A DNA stretch of 64,000 nucleotides, from positions 2,046,001 through 2,110,000 of the forward strand of contig JAMSLZ010000004.1 in NCBI GenBank assembly GCA_026027325.1, given 5' to 3'. Position 1 is the first letter of the stretch. Every line of letters begins with the position of its first letter. The notes below the pieces were generated by a model that saw only the letters and a list, made by a program, of their open reading frames with translations, was not told where the DNA came from and searched no databases. A program made the position numbers and the translations under genes. This DNA is from Actinomucor elegans (lineage: Eukaryota > Mucoromycota > Mucoromycetes > Mucorales > Mucoraceae). Of the stretch, positions 21,967 to 32,841 are shown piece after piece.

Positions 21967-22432
21967 TGTTGAATCCGAAGTAGCTAAAGACCAAAGATTC
22001 ACGTAATAATAATAATAAGACTTGTATATGTAATCAGATTACTGATTGGTAATAAGATAGTTATTCGTTCTTTATTTCGATCATAAAATGAAGGTGTATT
22101 TATATTAGTTAAAGGTCTTATGTTTAACCGATTGACAGGTACTGCTGAGAATGAATGAATGAAACAATAATTCATGTTTAGCCGATTACTTGCAAGTTAC
22201 GGTAGAATTAGTTTATACAAGTAAACGTACTGTTCTTGTATTGGTTCTTGTATTATTACTGATGAGTAATGTTAATGACAAGTGATGATGAATCGATCTA
22301 GAAGCCTAATTGATTATGCGTGATTGCTTGATTGGTGAAACCTGTTTGTTGGGTCAATCAGTTACGCAGTTAGATAGCTTTAATTGAGACATGTCGTATG
22401 TATAGCCTGTGAATATAAGCGTGTATACGACA
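21967..22432. repeat. Solo LTR (family B), 466 bp, TSD CAGTT
   Basis: TG...CA termini (TGTTGAATCC ... TATACGACA), bracketed by CAGTT at 21962-21966 and 22433-22437. It is the full-length relative of the fragment at 13511-13592. Confidence 0.9.
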
Positions 22433-22628
22433 CAGTTCATGTTTAAATTTGGCATATATCATTTAAATATACCAACAAACATACATTTAAAGTTTGGGCT
22501 TACTCGAGTGACTGTACGTTAAGAAACATTAAAAAAAGCAAATTTATATTTTTGTGCACCGGCCAGTGTAACTACTGTATGTGCCACTCTAATAGCGTCC
22601 ATCAGAACAGGAGATTCCATGAAAATGG

Positions 22629-22908
22629 TGCGGTAAAATTAAAATATAAAAGCAGGTAGTAAGTCGATTATAACTTGGTTATAGTTTATTCAACTTAAAT
22701 GTGATTAATTATTTCTAACTAGTTTTTCTAGCTTGTATTTATACTCGTTGAATTGTGACTGAAGGTTATTTACTTGTGTTCATATAAAAAGTATAAGAAG
22801 GACGTATCTCTGTTTAAGGACTGTATCGCTGTATAAGGTAATCAATGATGCTTTAGTATGTATGTGCTACAGCTAGGGCGCACAGGCCTCTAGTCTGTCT
22901 GTACTTCA
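22629..22908. repeat. LTR-like insertion (TGCGGTAAAA family), 280 bp
   Basis: TG...CA-ended segment interrupting the gag frame. Its start (TGCGGTAAAATTAAAATAT) and a later CTAGCTTGTATTTATACT stretch resemble the LTR-like segment at 23967. No clean 5-bp duplication was found at the borders, so the limits are approximate. Confidence 0.6.
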
Positions 22909-23264
22909 ATTATGTGGCTATTTCACCACAAATGGTATCCTTGATATGAATACGAGCAGCTGAGTCTTTCAGACCAGCAATAAATTTGTCCACAGCTTCC
23001 TCATCAGTCATTCTAGGAATGCTAAGCTTGATTGTCATGAATTCTTGTACATACTGTGCAATCGAAGCAGTTTGACGTAGGTTACGCATCTTGTCTCTTG
23101 CCACAGAAGTTGAATTTTCAGGCTTAAAATAGGCCCGTAATTCGGTCTTGAGCTCCAACCAGTGGATAGGAGCAGAATTCAGCAGACGTAGATTCTGGTA
23201 CCAGACTTTTGCAGCACCTACCAGTAGAGTAACACCTAATTTAGCTGACTTTTGATGATCTAGG

Positions 23265-23572
23265 TGTTATAGAATAGAGATTATTGTATGAATAATAACT
23301 TATTCATTATCAATCTCATCTTTACGGAAGTACTTATGAGTTGATATGTTTAAGATTCATGTCTCAGATGGATATATATCTAGAACATAGACCTATAACA
23401 TAACATCTTCTTAAATCCTCTTCACCACACTTAGATAGACGATTAGTATAAATAGGTTTAGTTTAGACATAGTTATAGGATCTTCATCTTTATATTCATC
23501 TTTGTTAATAAAGCACAGTCTCAAAAAGTACTCTTTTTAGTCTTCTTTATTATTCACTGTGCAAACACAACA
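23265..23572. repeat. Solo LTR (family C), 308 bp, TSD CTAGG
   Basis: Starts TGTTATAGAATAGAG and ends CAAACACAACA. Flanked by the 5-bp repeat CTAGG at 23260-23264 and 23573-23577. It lies within the gag gene, whose protein sequence resumes on the far side. Confidence 0.9.
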
Positions 23573-23966
23573 CTAGGTTTTTTAAATCAGCATAGTCTTC
23601 AATGGACTGAATCCAAGCTTCAATAATGTGGGGGTCTCTGGATCCATCATATTTTCGAGGTTTCTCAACAAAGTCGAAATCATCGTTCTTGTTTTGTTGC
23701 TTAGTTGAGGATAACCTCCTTTAAGATTTCTGCAAGCTTTAATATGTCGCTGTTGGAATACCAGCAGCTGACGTGCCTTCATCTTGATTATGGGGCATGT
23801 TGTTGTTTTCAATGTTTATGTTGTCTTTTCCAAAATATTTTGTTGCAAAGGAATTAGCTAATTAATTCCAATATTCTTGTCTTTTCTTGGTTGATGTGAG
23901 TCTTTCTTCTGTTGTAAACTAGTCTGTTTTTGTTCTTCTTAGTTTCTCAGTAAAGTACTTTATGCC

Positions 23967-24611
23967 TGCGGTAAAAATTGAATAAAAAGCGAGTGAATCA
24001 GTTAGAACCGTTTTATGGGGTTTTATTGATTCAAAGTGAGTTAAGTTTTTCTATCTAGCTTGTATCTCTTGTATTTATACTTCCAAAGAAATGGTCTCTT
24101 AGTAACAATCAAAGGTCTTTTTAATCTATGTTCATTCTTCATTAATTGTATTTTCAGCGGTGATTCAAAACTCCCTCTTTTGATGGATAGTTATTAAATG
24201 AATCCCGTCTTTTTAATATAATGTAGAATGTTATATGTGGATTTCACCACAATGCCTATTTCTAAATTTAATAACGATACGACTCTTTCTTCAATTTCAA
24301 ACTGGTTCTTTAAATCCTTGAGTTCTTCTGTCGAATTATTCATTCACGATGCAATAATTCCGAATAAAAATAAAAAATCAATTGGTTCTGATGCTACCAA
24401 ATGTCGTGTACAGAGCTATATACTTTTAAAGTAGATTGAAATAAGTTTATACAAAATATTATATATGGGATAAAAGGATCTCTTTTATTGTTTTCCATTT
24501 CATTTGATATTTATAATTGATTGAAGGTAACACACAAGTCTGTGTGTACCTGACCCACAGCTATAAAACATAAATCTCGACACACGACATACTAGCTACG
24601 TACACCAGTGT
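23967..24611. repeat. LTR-like segment next to the tRNA gene
   Basis: Starts TGCGGTAAAAATTG beside the gag leader. It continues through a tract related to the insert at 22629 and ends near the tRNA-Gly gene, where TTGCGGTAAA occurs again (24611-24620). It occupies the position expected for the 5' LTR of the minus-strand gypsy element but does not match the family-A LTR at the other end. The right border is not exact. Confidence 0.5.
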
Positions 24612-24631
24612 TGCGGTAAAAAAAAATAACG

Positions 24632-24702
24632 TGCGCCCTCGGGGAATCGAACCCCGGCCTTCACCTTGGAAGGGTGAAATTCTACCACTAAACCAAGAGC
24701 GC
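24632..24702 (-). tRNA. tRNA-Gly (UCC)
   Basis: 71-nt tRNA on the minus strand. The acceptor arm GCGCTCT pairs with AGGGCGC (one G-T pair), followed by discriminator A. The D-arm region carries the A-box-like TGGTTTAGTGG. The anticodon stem TCACC/GGTGA has loop CTTCCAA with anticodon TCC. The T-arm includes GGTTCGATTCC (B box). No intron and no encoded CCA. A T9 run starts six nucleotides downstream (24626-24618) and can serve as the Pol III terminator; that run borders the LTR-like segment. Confidence 0.95.
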
Positions 24703-24758
24703 TTCTATGACTTGTAATTTGTATATTTAGTCAACTCTCAGTGGTTACTAAACAATTT

Positions 24759-27277
24759 CACTGCAAATTTTATCTGATTTTACAGTACTTTTACAGGTTG
24801 TAGAACTAGGAGTTCTACAGTTGTAGAATTAGTAGTTCTACAGGTTTTATTTTTTTCGTTGAAATATTGGCTATTTTAATTAATAAATGGATAGTAGCCT
24901 TTTTTTTAATATAGAATACTTTTTTTTTCGTTCAGTATGCTATAATGGTTGTCGAGATATCAACAATACCGTAATTGATTATGTAAGGAAATTAATAACG
25001 TCTTGCGTAAATCACCGCTTTAATTCTCAGTGCCACTTAGCCCTTAAAACTTGTATATTTAAGAGGGGTTTAAAATATTTTTATTCTTTTTGATTCGCTG
25101 TGTAGGATTAGTACTCTGAATGAAGAGCTATACATAACGCAATTTGATACCACTTAGTTAATGAAAAAATATATACATTGGTTACTTTTGATTTAAATAA
25201 ATGCTTCAATATATATACTGTTATTTATTTTGAATATAATTAACTGGAGCCAATTGCGACATTTGAATGAAATTAAGAGAGATTTAGAAATCATTAGACC
25301 TTATTTCACATTTAGTGTATGCAATCTACTGTCTTCCGTAAAAGTATAAAATACTAGTTACTATTGACATAAATAACGGTTTATTAAGCTCCACAGTTCA
25401 TTTCAAACATACATTGCAGATCAGATGCGACATTTGAATGAGATGCATTGAGATGTTCAAAATGAATTTTTTTTTCCAAAGGGCATATTTTTAGCGCCTA
25501 ATGGGGCTCTATTGTCTTTATTTTTTCGAAAAATAAAAGCCTATTCTAGAGTCATTGTTTATAATCTAGTTTTATTTCATACAGTTGTTTAGAGAATAAA
25601 TTTGTAGTTTTTTGTAATTTTTTGTAGTTTTAAATTAACAATTTGAAAAATAAAATAAAACACCCATAAACGCCTAATTAAAATGAATTCTACCGTTCAA
25701 AAAGACCATATCGAATGATGTACAGACCATTTGATAGGGAAGTGAGTTTTTACATTTATCATTGAGCTTATTTGGTAATGTTAACAATTTTATATAATGT
25801 TTGAGAGATACTTCCTTATTAAATATTTATCAACTAAAATAATAATTAACGAGGCAGAAAATCGAGATACTTATTCTCCTACTGCTAGTCTTTTATTATT
25901 AATAATAGGCTGTACAGTAGTTTCACTGTAAAATTGAACGAATAGCTAACTGCACTTCTATCACAGCTCTCTATATGAATAATTATGCCCGCTACAATGT
26001 TTTGATTCAAACCTCTGCATTATCAATGGGTTATAAAACTCCTCCAATGGTTTCATATTGCTTTATTTAAGAATGTACACTTTCTTGTTTCTCTCGTTTT
26101 TTCTCTTTCTTTTGTTTTTTCATTTAATTCATTAAAGGTAAGTTATTATGATATAACCCATTGCTTGTAGTATATTCATCGCTATATTATTTGATCTACT
26201 CATCATAGTTTGAACCAAACATGCTGCTTCTCAAAATATAAATTAATATAAAATATATGTATTAGTTTAAGGTATTATTGCATATATATAAAAAATGAGC
26301 ACATTTGTTTAATCGAAATACATACTAATATTATAAGAATACTTAGGAAATAGCAGATCTTTATTTAGGGAATGATCTTTTTTTCTTTCTTTCTAGCAAT
26401 TAAGGTAGAATAAGTGTCAGGTAAGAGATTAAATACCAGTTAACTTTTCTTTCATTTTCATTGATAAGTATTCTCATTATCGTTTATTATTATATTAGTT
26501 TTCCTCAGCATGCGCTTCTAGGTTTACCGCTCAATTTTTAGTTATCTGATATGCATATATCAAGGCTACTAAGTAGCAACTCTTGTTGGTCTTAGTTTTT
26601 CGCATTAAACAGATAAGCAGGTAGTCATATAGAACCGTATTGTTATTTATTTAGAGTAGATTAAGCAATACTGCTAATGATGCCGTATTACACTACTTTT
26701 GAAACATGTAGTTTCTTTTGACATTTTAATAAAAGAAACAAACCTTAAAATTAAAACATTGATAAATGTTATCATGCAGTTTGTAAAAAATCTGCATTAA
26801 ACGGTCTGAAAAAGTGATGATGATAGCTGCATTACAGATGAATTTAATGCCATGATCCACCAATAAGAAACAAATAATTGTGCCATGATTCTATACTAAA
26901 GTGATTTCAAAGTTGTGAAAGCAGGAGATTAAGGTGGGGTAAAAACTGTAAAACTCGTAGTTATACAACTGTAAAATCAGGAGATTAAGGTGGGATAAAA
27001 ACTGTAAAACTCGTAGTTCTACAACTGTAAAAGCAGGAGATTAAGGTGGGGTAAAAACTGTAAAACTCGTAGTTCTACAACTGTAAAACCAGGAGATTAA
27101 GGTGGGGTAAAAACTGTAAAACTACGAGTTTTACAGTAATTCTACAACTGTAGAACATACCAAATTCTTAGTTGTAGAACTAGGAGTTTTACATATGTAG
27201 AATCACTTTGAAAACACTGTAAAACTACTAGTTTCACAGTAATTCTACATATGTTTAATCAGATAAAATTTGCAGTG
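24759..27277. mobile_element. Non-autonomous CACTA-like transposon, 2.5 kb
   Basis: Inverted ends CACTGCAAATTTTATCTGAT on both sides, with TT at each flank as a possible 2-bp target duplication. Subterminal regions are crowded with the motif GTAGAACT/AGTTCTAC in both orientations, as is usual for CACTA elements. The interior is AT-rich, with no ORF of recognisable content. It probably depends on a transposase supplied elsewhere. Confidence 0.75.
26922..27130. repeat. Subterminal tandem repeat, 56-bp unit, about 4 copies
   Basis: Four near-identical 56-bp units start at 26922, 26978, 27034 and 27090. Each holds CAGGAGATTAAGGTGGGGT, then CTGTAAAACTCGTAGTTC and TACAACTGTAAAA. They lie 150 bp inside the right end of the CACTA-like element and are candidate transposase-binding arrays. 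Confidence 0.85.
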
Positions 27278-28715
27278 TTCGAAATGCCAAGTAACAAGTA
27301 TAGTCAAGAATTTGATACATATTGAAGAAAATTACAAGGAATTGCTCCATTTTTGTTTGAAGTCTCTAGCATATCTCTAGCCCGAGATTTTTGCATTTTA
27401 GTTTTCAGCCAATGAAGGACGTTCGTTATCTCCGCTCCCAGCCAATGAAATTGCGTTCGCTCCTTTGGCTGTAAACTCAAGATCTCTCTGGAATAAGCAA
27501 GGTTTCAAGTTACTATCTCTCTTGGCCTGGTCTCAAACCATTGTATTTTTCTGACACATTTTCCTTTTTATATATATTTTCTTATTATATTTGTTATTCC
27601 CTTTACTTTTAGTATTATATTCCCTTCATTCAGTTTTTCTTTTGTACTTTCACTCATTTCACTCATTTCATTCACATTGTGAATCTTTATTTTCCCTTTT
27701 CTTTTATTCGATGTCCTTTTTCCATTTTTCCCGTCTTTTCCTTTTTCCCCTTTTGTATATATTATCGTAGATCCATTCAATGTCTCGGTCCCTCGAATTT
27801 GACATTTGATCTAGTGTTACACCTAGATTCTTATTGTTCTCGAGTGATCGCAGATCAAATGCATTGACTCTGGATAGTTACTCGGTGCTCTGCTGCAGAA
27901 GATGAATGTTTTACGCTGGTTATGTTTCTGATGCTTCAGTATTCACAATCTAATGGTCTTTAGATTGGTGATTGTATATGGTGTGATTAGAAGCCAGTTA
28001 TTGAAGTTGCTGATGGTTTATCCGGTTGTACTTGTAGAATGTTAAGTTATGTAGTAGAAGTAGAAGGCAGATTGATGTCTATATAAGATAGATCAATCGT
28101 GCCTGTCAATAAACGATAATTCAATTTTTGGGTCTTTCTTCCCTTACTTTATCACTTTTTCTTTTACTTGCTTTATTGTCTTTTAAAGCGAACACACCTA
28201 AAGCCCTTTCTGGATCTGTTCGATATATATAATAATAGTCTTTACAGTCTTCTATTACGCAATTATATATATATTGTTTACTCTCTCTATTCAAGGTAAA
28301 CATAAAAGAACATAGCCACAATATCATGACTGTTGTAAGTTTTGGATTTTTGTAGGTTCAACTCTTCGAGGTTAACCAAACACGTGATCTTGATTTTAAT
28401 AAGCGATAAGTACTTTAAGCCAATAGTATTGCTTAAAGAATTGAAGAAGAAATATAAGTCTTTTAAAATGAATTATAAGTTATAAGATGTCGTTTATTCA
28501 ATTGAATATGAAGCTTATTTATATACTTTTTAATGCTTCATATTCGTAATGATCATATGTAATATATATAAAGATAATGACTAATTAATTGTGAATATTG
28601 TATAATGTAATGTGAATAACATGAGATAGGATAAGTAAGCATATGAATGATGAATAATATAATAACTGTGAATAATTGTATCCTGATGTAAAGACCTCTT
28701 TCATATGAATTACTA
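27278..28715. other. Non-coding spacer, no gene recognised
   Basis: AT-rich, with no supported ORF. The segment from about 27815 (TGTTACACCTAGATTC) to about 28340 has the feel of a decayed LTR, but I found no paired end or target duplication. Confidence 0.4.
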
Positions 28716-30373
28716 CTGTATGCGAAAAAAGGGTTTCAATGTTTTCCAATTTTGAATATTTCATCATATAAGCAGCTTATAACTCTATAAAACAAACATG
28801 TTACTTAGAGAAAGTTGTAGAAGAAATGAAGGGCTTTCAGATGATATATGCTTTGTTCTTAACAAACAAAAGTTTATTAGTACTTATATAAGTATAAAGT
28901 TAAAAAGTAAAAAATTAAGCTTGCTAAAAAGTACGGAAAAAAAATTAATAATTTGTTTGTTGACCTTTACTTTTTATAACAGTTTCAATTCTACCAGGCA
29001 TGCTATCAATCTATTTCAGGCAGTCCTCCTTAGTAAATTTATACCACTCCATATTGATCCTCTTTTCTAGTTCTTCTACAGTATGAGGTTTAGTTGGGTA
29101 CTGTCCCAAACGGTTTTTCAATTGGTGCCACATATGTTCAATTGGGTTCAAATCCGGGCTTTGCGGTGGCCAGTTATAAATTTGGTCCACATTGAACTTG
29201 TTTTTGGGAAACAACTTTTTAGCAATAGTTGATCTATGAGGAGTGGCCTTGTCTCGTTGAAAACAAACATGTTTTGAATCCAACTCATAATAGTCTAAGG
29301 TATCTTTAAGTGATGACTGAAGTATTTCAACGTACAAAGATGAATTTATCGAGCCTTCAATGATTGTAGTACCATAACCAGGGCCTTTCGCTGTTATACA
29401 AGTCCAAAACATGACACTACCCCCTTCCTACTGAATTTGGAGATCTAAATAGTGAGGGCGAACAACATCATTTAGCTGAGGCCAATAGTACTTAATACCG
29501 TCTGAAGCCCAAATGTTAACCTTTGTTTTGTCTGAAAATATCCACTTACGCCAGTCGTCCTTGGCTAACACCCTATGTTGTTTAGCCCACGCAAGTCGCT
29601 TTTTTCTATTGCTTTCGGAGATGAAATCAGACTCTTGCTTTCTTTTTGCTTTGAAGCCCATAGAATGAAGCATTAACTGAATGTTCCTGATTGTCATATT
29701 AATTCCAACTGAAATAAGATAAGCCTTTTATCTTGTGGTGATTTGAATTGACCGCTTTCATCTTATTTCGAATCTATTTCTTTGTTGTATTGCTTATTGA
29801 ACATGGCCTTCCAGTGATAGCAGGCTTCGTAGTAGGAAAAAACTTTGCTTTATATCTACTAATAGTGGCTAGAGAAATATTTGGTAGTTGTTTCTGGATT
29901 CTTGAGTATGGAGTGTTTGTTGACAACAGTGACTTGAGAGTGTCTTGCTTATCTTTAGTAATAGAACGAATCATGATGTTAATTTTTTTATAAAAAAAAA
30001 AGTGATGAAAATATTCAATTTGGACAGGACGAGCCAGCTTCTTTTATTCTTTATTTTAATTTTCCTATTCATAAAGAACGTCCCATTGTTTTGGAACATG
30101 TTTTAAATTTCTTCGATAGCTCAATTTAAAATAATTTTATGCGACGCTAAGTAATGACGAATTTTGAAAAATCAAAAAATCAAAATTTCTCAAATTTGCC
30201 TTAGCTCCGTAGTGTTAAATAGAGTTCGCAATAAAGGAAAACCTATAGGAAAAAAGGCCAAAGTTTTAGCCCTCTATTGATACTAACATCAACCGCATAG
30301 TTTTATTTTAGACAGCTGTGTAAAGAGAAAAAGGTTAATTTATAAAACATTGAAACCCTTTTTTCGCATACAG
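28716..30373 (-). mobile_element. Tc1-D element, dead
   Basis: Flanked by TA, with inverted ends CTGTATGCGAAAAAAGGG followed by TTTCAATGTTTT on both sides; 1658 bp. The transposase gene on the minus strand is interrupted. Confidence 0.88.
29011..29974 (-). pseudogene. Broken Tc1-D transposase
   Basis: Three consecutive minus-strand pieces (29974-29774, 29697-29428, 29412-29011) give a Tc1 transposase in order: HTH part (YSRIQKQLPNISLATISRYK), catalytic start (WIFSDKTKVNIWA), then CFQRDKATPHRS and PPQSPDLNPIEHMWH. Stops and frameshifts separate the pieces. The residue after the first catalytic Asp is changed (SDKT instead of SDET). Truncated at the C-terminus. Confidence 0.87.
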
Positions 30374-30375
30374 TA

Positions 30376-30552
30376 GCTAGACTTTTCGTCGTCTGATATT
30401 TGGAATGCTGGGTTTGAACTGTCTCTTGCGCTTATTGGCTTTTCTGAGATTGATTTCCAAGTGTACAGGAACGTCTTGCATAATTGTGTCCATAGGCTCG
30501 ACACTGTGATATGTGTCTAGTTTGTTGGTTCGCTGATCTCGCTCGTCCAGCC
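30376..30552 (-). pseudogene. Short coding-like remnant between two transposons
   Basis: Minus-strand open stretch with coding-like, basic composition (EPMDTIMQDVPVHLEINLRK, ANKRKRQFKPSIPNIRRR) ending in a stop at the Tc1-D border. Its N-terminal side is cut by the CACTA-like end at 30553. I do not recognise the protein; it is probably the end of an older gene or element. Confidence 0.35.
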
Positions 30553-30561
30553 ACTGCAACT

Positions 30562-30850
30562 AATACCTACTTTTACGGCCGTAATATATTGGTATTATTA
30601 TGTAATATTACCGTACTTTTACCAAAATATTCCGGCCGTAACAGTTCAACTATTACCGCGGTATGTGTTCGCCTGTTACCATCCTTTTACGGCCGGACAA
30701 GTCTAACTATTACTGTTGGTAAAAGTATGGTAAAAGTTCGTCTGTTCCATTGGTAAAAGGCCGTAAAAGTTCAACTATTTCCATAAAAATGACCGTAAAA
30801 CAGTCCTCCTTTTACCGTATTTTTACATATATTACGGTCCTTTTACATTA
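30562..30850. repeat. TTTTACGG/CCGTAAAA subterminal repeat cluster
   Basis: More than ten short copies of TTTTACGG, CCGTAA and GGTAAAAG in both orientations within 290 bp, including palindromic TTTTACGGCCGTAA. They are probably binding sites for the transposase or an accessory DNA-binding protein of the CACTA-like element. Confidence 0.8.
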
Positions 30851-32082
30851 AATTGAACCAATAATAATTGATATTTTATAATTATACACATTTTACATCT
30901 TTTACTATAATTTTGGTTTATACACATTTTTATTGAATAAAAATATTGTATATTCATTGCTAAATAATAATCCACCAGAAAGAGTACCAGATATAATAGC
31001 CATAAATAACTAACTTCAGCAAACCAGTATTGTCGTAGTAAAACGCGCCATTTTTAGAGAAGCAATTAGAGTAAAGAAAGCACAACCGAAAAGGCATTAT
31101 ATTAAGAAACGATCCAAAAGAAAAGCCACTTCAACCAAGAGGATAATTTAATTAGCAAAATCTAAACATCAAAAAGAGAGGTGAATAACGTGTTTATAAT
31201 GCCAGTCAGAAGTTATTTAAACATACCAAGTATTGTTGCGTAGGGGCATTCAGCAGAATAGTACTAACAAATGAAAATGGATGTAAGTAAAACAAGCTTT
31301 TGAGTGGATAGAAGATTAAGTGCTTACCATATGTTCAAGTATCAAAACGGCCTAAAAATGAGTGGTAAATGAAAGAAATCAGCACAGGTTAATTAAACGT
31401 GAACGAAATTCATACATACCATAAAGATTATGAACAAAATAATTCGAGTTAACATAGCAGCTGGAAGCAGCAACTCAATCAAACCAATCTAACAGCTAAA
31501 TGGAAGAATATATAAGAACAAAGTTGAAGAAGAAAGCTTTAATACATACAAATATAGCAAGCATTAGAAGACGGAATCACCATTTGGAATATATCGAGCA
31601 TATTAATACCAATCAGATGATATGTTAAGCTAAGATTAACGAAGAATCTAAAAAACCGATCAGTTTATGAAGTAATTACAACTTTTTCTCTTACCATTAA
31701 AATAAAAAAAAAAAAAAGCCCATGTAAAAAATAATGAGCTATGAGTTTGCTAATGAGAGAAAAGAGGATTAAGCATGCTTCAAGCTATGATTTAATAGGA
31801 ATTTTTACCTTGATGGGAATGACTGATTAAAGCTATTTGTACATATATTTGAATTAAAAAAAAAGTAAGGATTACAATGAAAAGAAAACACGAGAAGAGC
31901 GAAAAAATTTTATTAAAATAAAAGCCTCAAAGATGACGTATCAAAAAATAGTAACTATTAAGTAGAGATAGACTCACCAGTAATTTTGGATTAATAACGT
32001 GCATATTCAGGCACAGCACAAAAGTATAATAAAAGCTCTTTAAGGCATTCCTTTTTTAAATCACTATTAAAAACATTTTAGC

Positions 32083-32838
32083 ATGTCTCATTACAACCAG
32101 CAATCAACCAGCAACAGCAATCGCGTAGGCGCTCCTATTATCCCGCCAAGTAACGAGTTAATGTCAACTCCTATGACAGAAACCGTTGTCATAGCAAGAG
32201 AAGAGTACGAAACTCTTCTGAGCACAGTCCGCCAGCTCACCAACACTGTTGAGGGGCTATCCCGCCAAGTTGCTCGCTTGGAGCAGGATACAGCTGCCCA
32301 CGAAAGATCGTTGGCGCTGTACGATTACGAGGAAGGCGGAAGCCTCGAATCCCAACCTGTGTTCCAGAGCGTACGCACGGGTGGCCCCCGTACTGGCAGT
32401 CGCGGTGAAGCAGCTTCTTCTTCAACCGTAGGAGATGAGGAAGAAGACTCAGCTGAAAACCGTCGTCTCTTTCGCGTAAAGTTATATGTTGAAAAAAAGC
32501 AGGTTAATAAGTTTCTAAACAACATTTTAATGATACTAGGATTTGCTTACCTCTTACTACGGAACTTTGTCGCAAAAGTATGATTTTAAGGTATCATTAT
32601 CCTATCCTCCGAACGAAGATGTTCGAACAAAAACGAGAACCTATGGTGAGAACAATCGCCAAACACACCATATTTCAGCCAGGGCAATGAAACAGATTAT
32701 CACTGACCGCTTTTGGTATATGTCGAGGTTGCATAAAAAAGCTAAGGATCTGGGAGAAGACGATGAAGTTGTTATTGATTCCGTTAGCGAAGCCTATGCC
32801 AAAAGAAACAGGTGCAATTCCCGTACTCAATTGGTAAA
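32083..32838 (+). pseudogene. Truncated accessory-type gene of unknown function
   Basis: Not recognised. Exon 1 is 32083-32475 (MSHYNQQSTSNSNRVGAPII; coiled-coil-like EYETLLSTVRQLTNTVEGLS; acidic Ser-rich end). A GTAAAG donor and an ACTAG acceptor at about 32540 join in phase to exon 2. Exon 2 reads DLLTSYYGTLSQKYDFKVSL and RQTHHISARAMKQIITDRFW, then KKAKDLGEDDEVVIDSVSEA. It is cut at 32839 by a Tc1 element. The arrangement (Asn/Ser-rich start, coiled coil, short introns) resembles the accessory gene at 50925, so it may be the second protein of a CACTA-type element. Confidence 0.55.
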
Positions 32839-32841
32839 GTA

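Larger units (their letters stand above)
20489..22577 (+). mobile_element. Tc1-B element, intact gene, carrying a solo LTR
   Basis: TA-flanked. Both ends begin with CAGTAGT, then an ACTGGCCGGTGCACAAAA block. Contains a complete transposase gene and, downstream of it, a solo LTR (21967-22432). It interrupts the gag frame of the gypsy element. Related to but distinct from Tc1-A. Confidence 0.9.
22580..23830 (-). pseudogene. Gypsy gag, broken by two LTR-like inserts
   Basis: Minus-strand gag pieces at 22580-22628, 22909-23264 and 23578-23830. The readable order is DFDFVEKPRKYDGSRDPHII and EAWIQSIEDYADLKNL, then KLGVTLLVGAAKVWYQN, LELKTELRAYFKPENS, RQTASIAQYVQEFMTI, VDKFIAGLKDSAARIHI and TIFMESPVLMDAIRVA. 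This is a standard retrotransposon gag (capsid) core. Two frameshifts lie in the N-terminal piece. The gaps are occupied by a solo LTR (23265-23572) and an LTR-like insert (22629-22908). Confidence 0.82.
30553..32839 (+). mobile_element. CACTA-like element, right side lost
   Basis: Left end CACTGCAACTAATACC. It is followed by about 280 bp (30562-30850) dense in TTTTACGG/CCGTAAAA and GGTAAAAG motifs, a typical subterminal repeat zone. A spliced gene near its right side is cut off by a Tc1 element at 32840. No right terminus is visible; beyond the Tc1 the sequence changes to LINE. Confidence 0.6.

Noticed and set aside
26922..27130. Regular repeats resembling a CRISPR array
   Set aside because: The 56-bp units are directly tandem without unique spacers, lie inside a CACTA-like transposon, and the host is eukaryotic.
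28121..28327. 68-codon minus-strand ORF in a possible decayed LTR
   Set aside because: No recognisable domain; the LTR itself could not be confirmed by paired ends or a target duplication.
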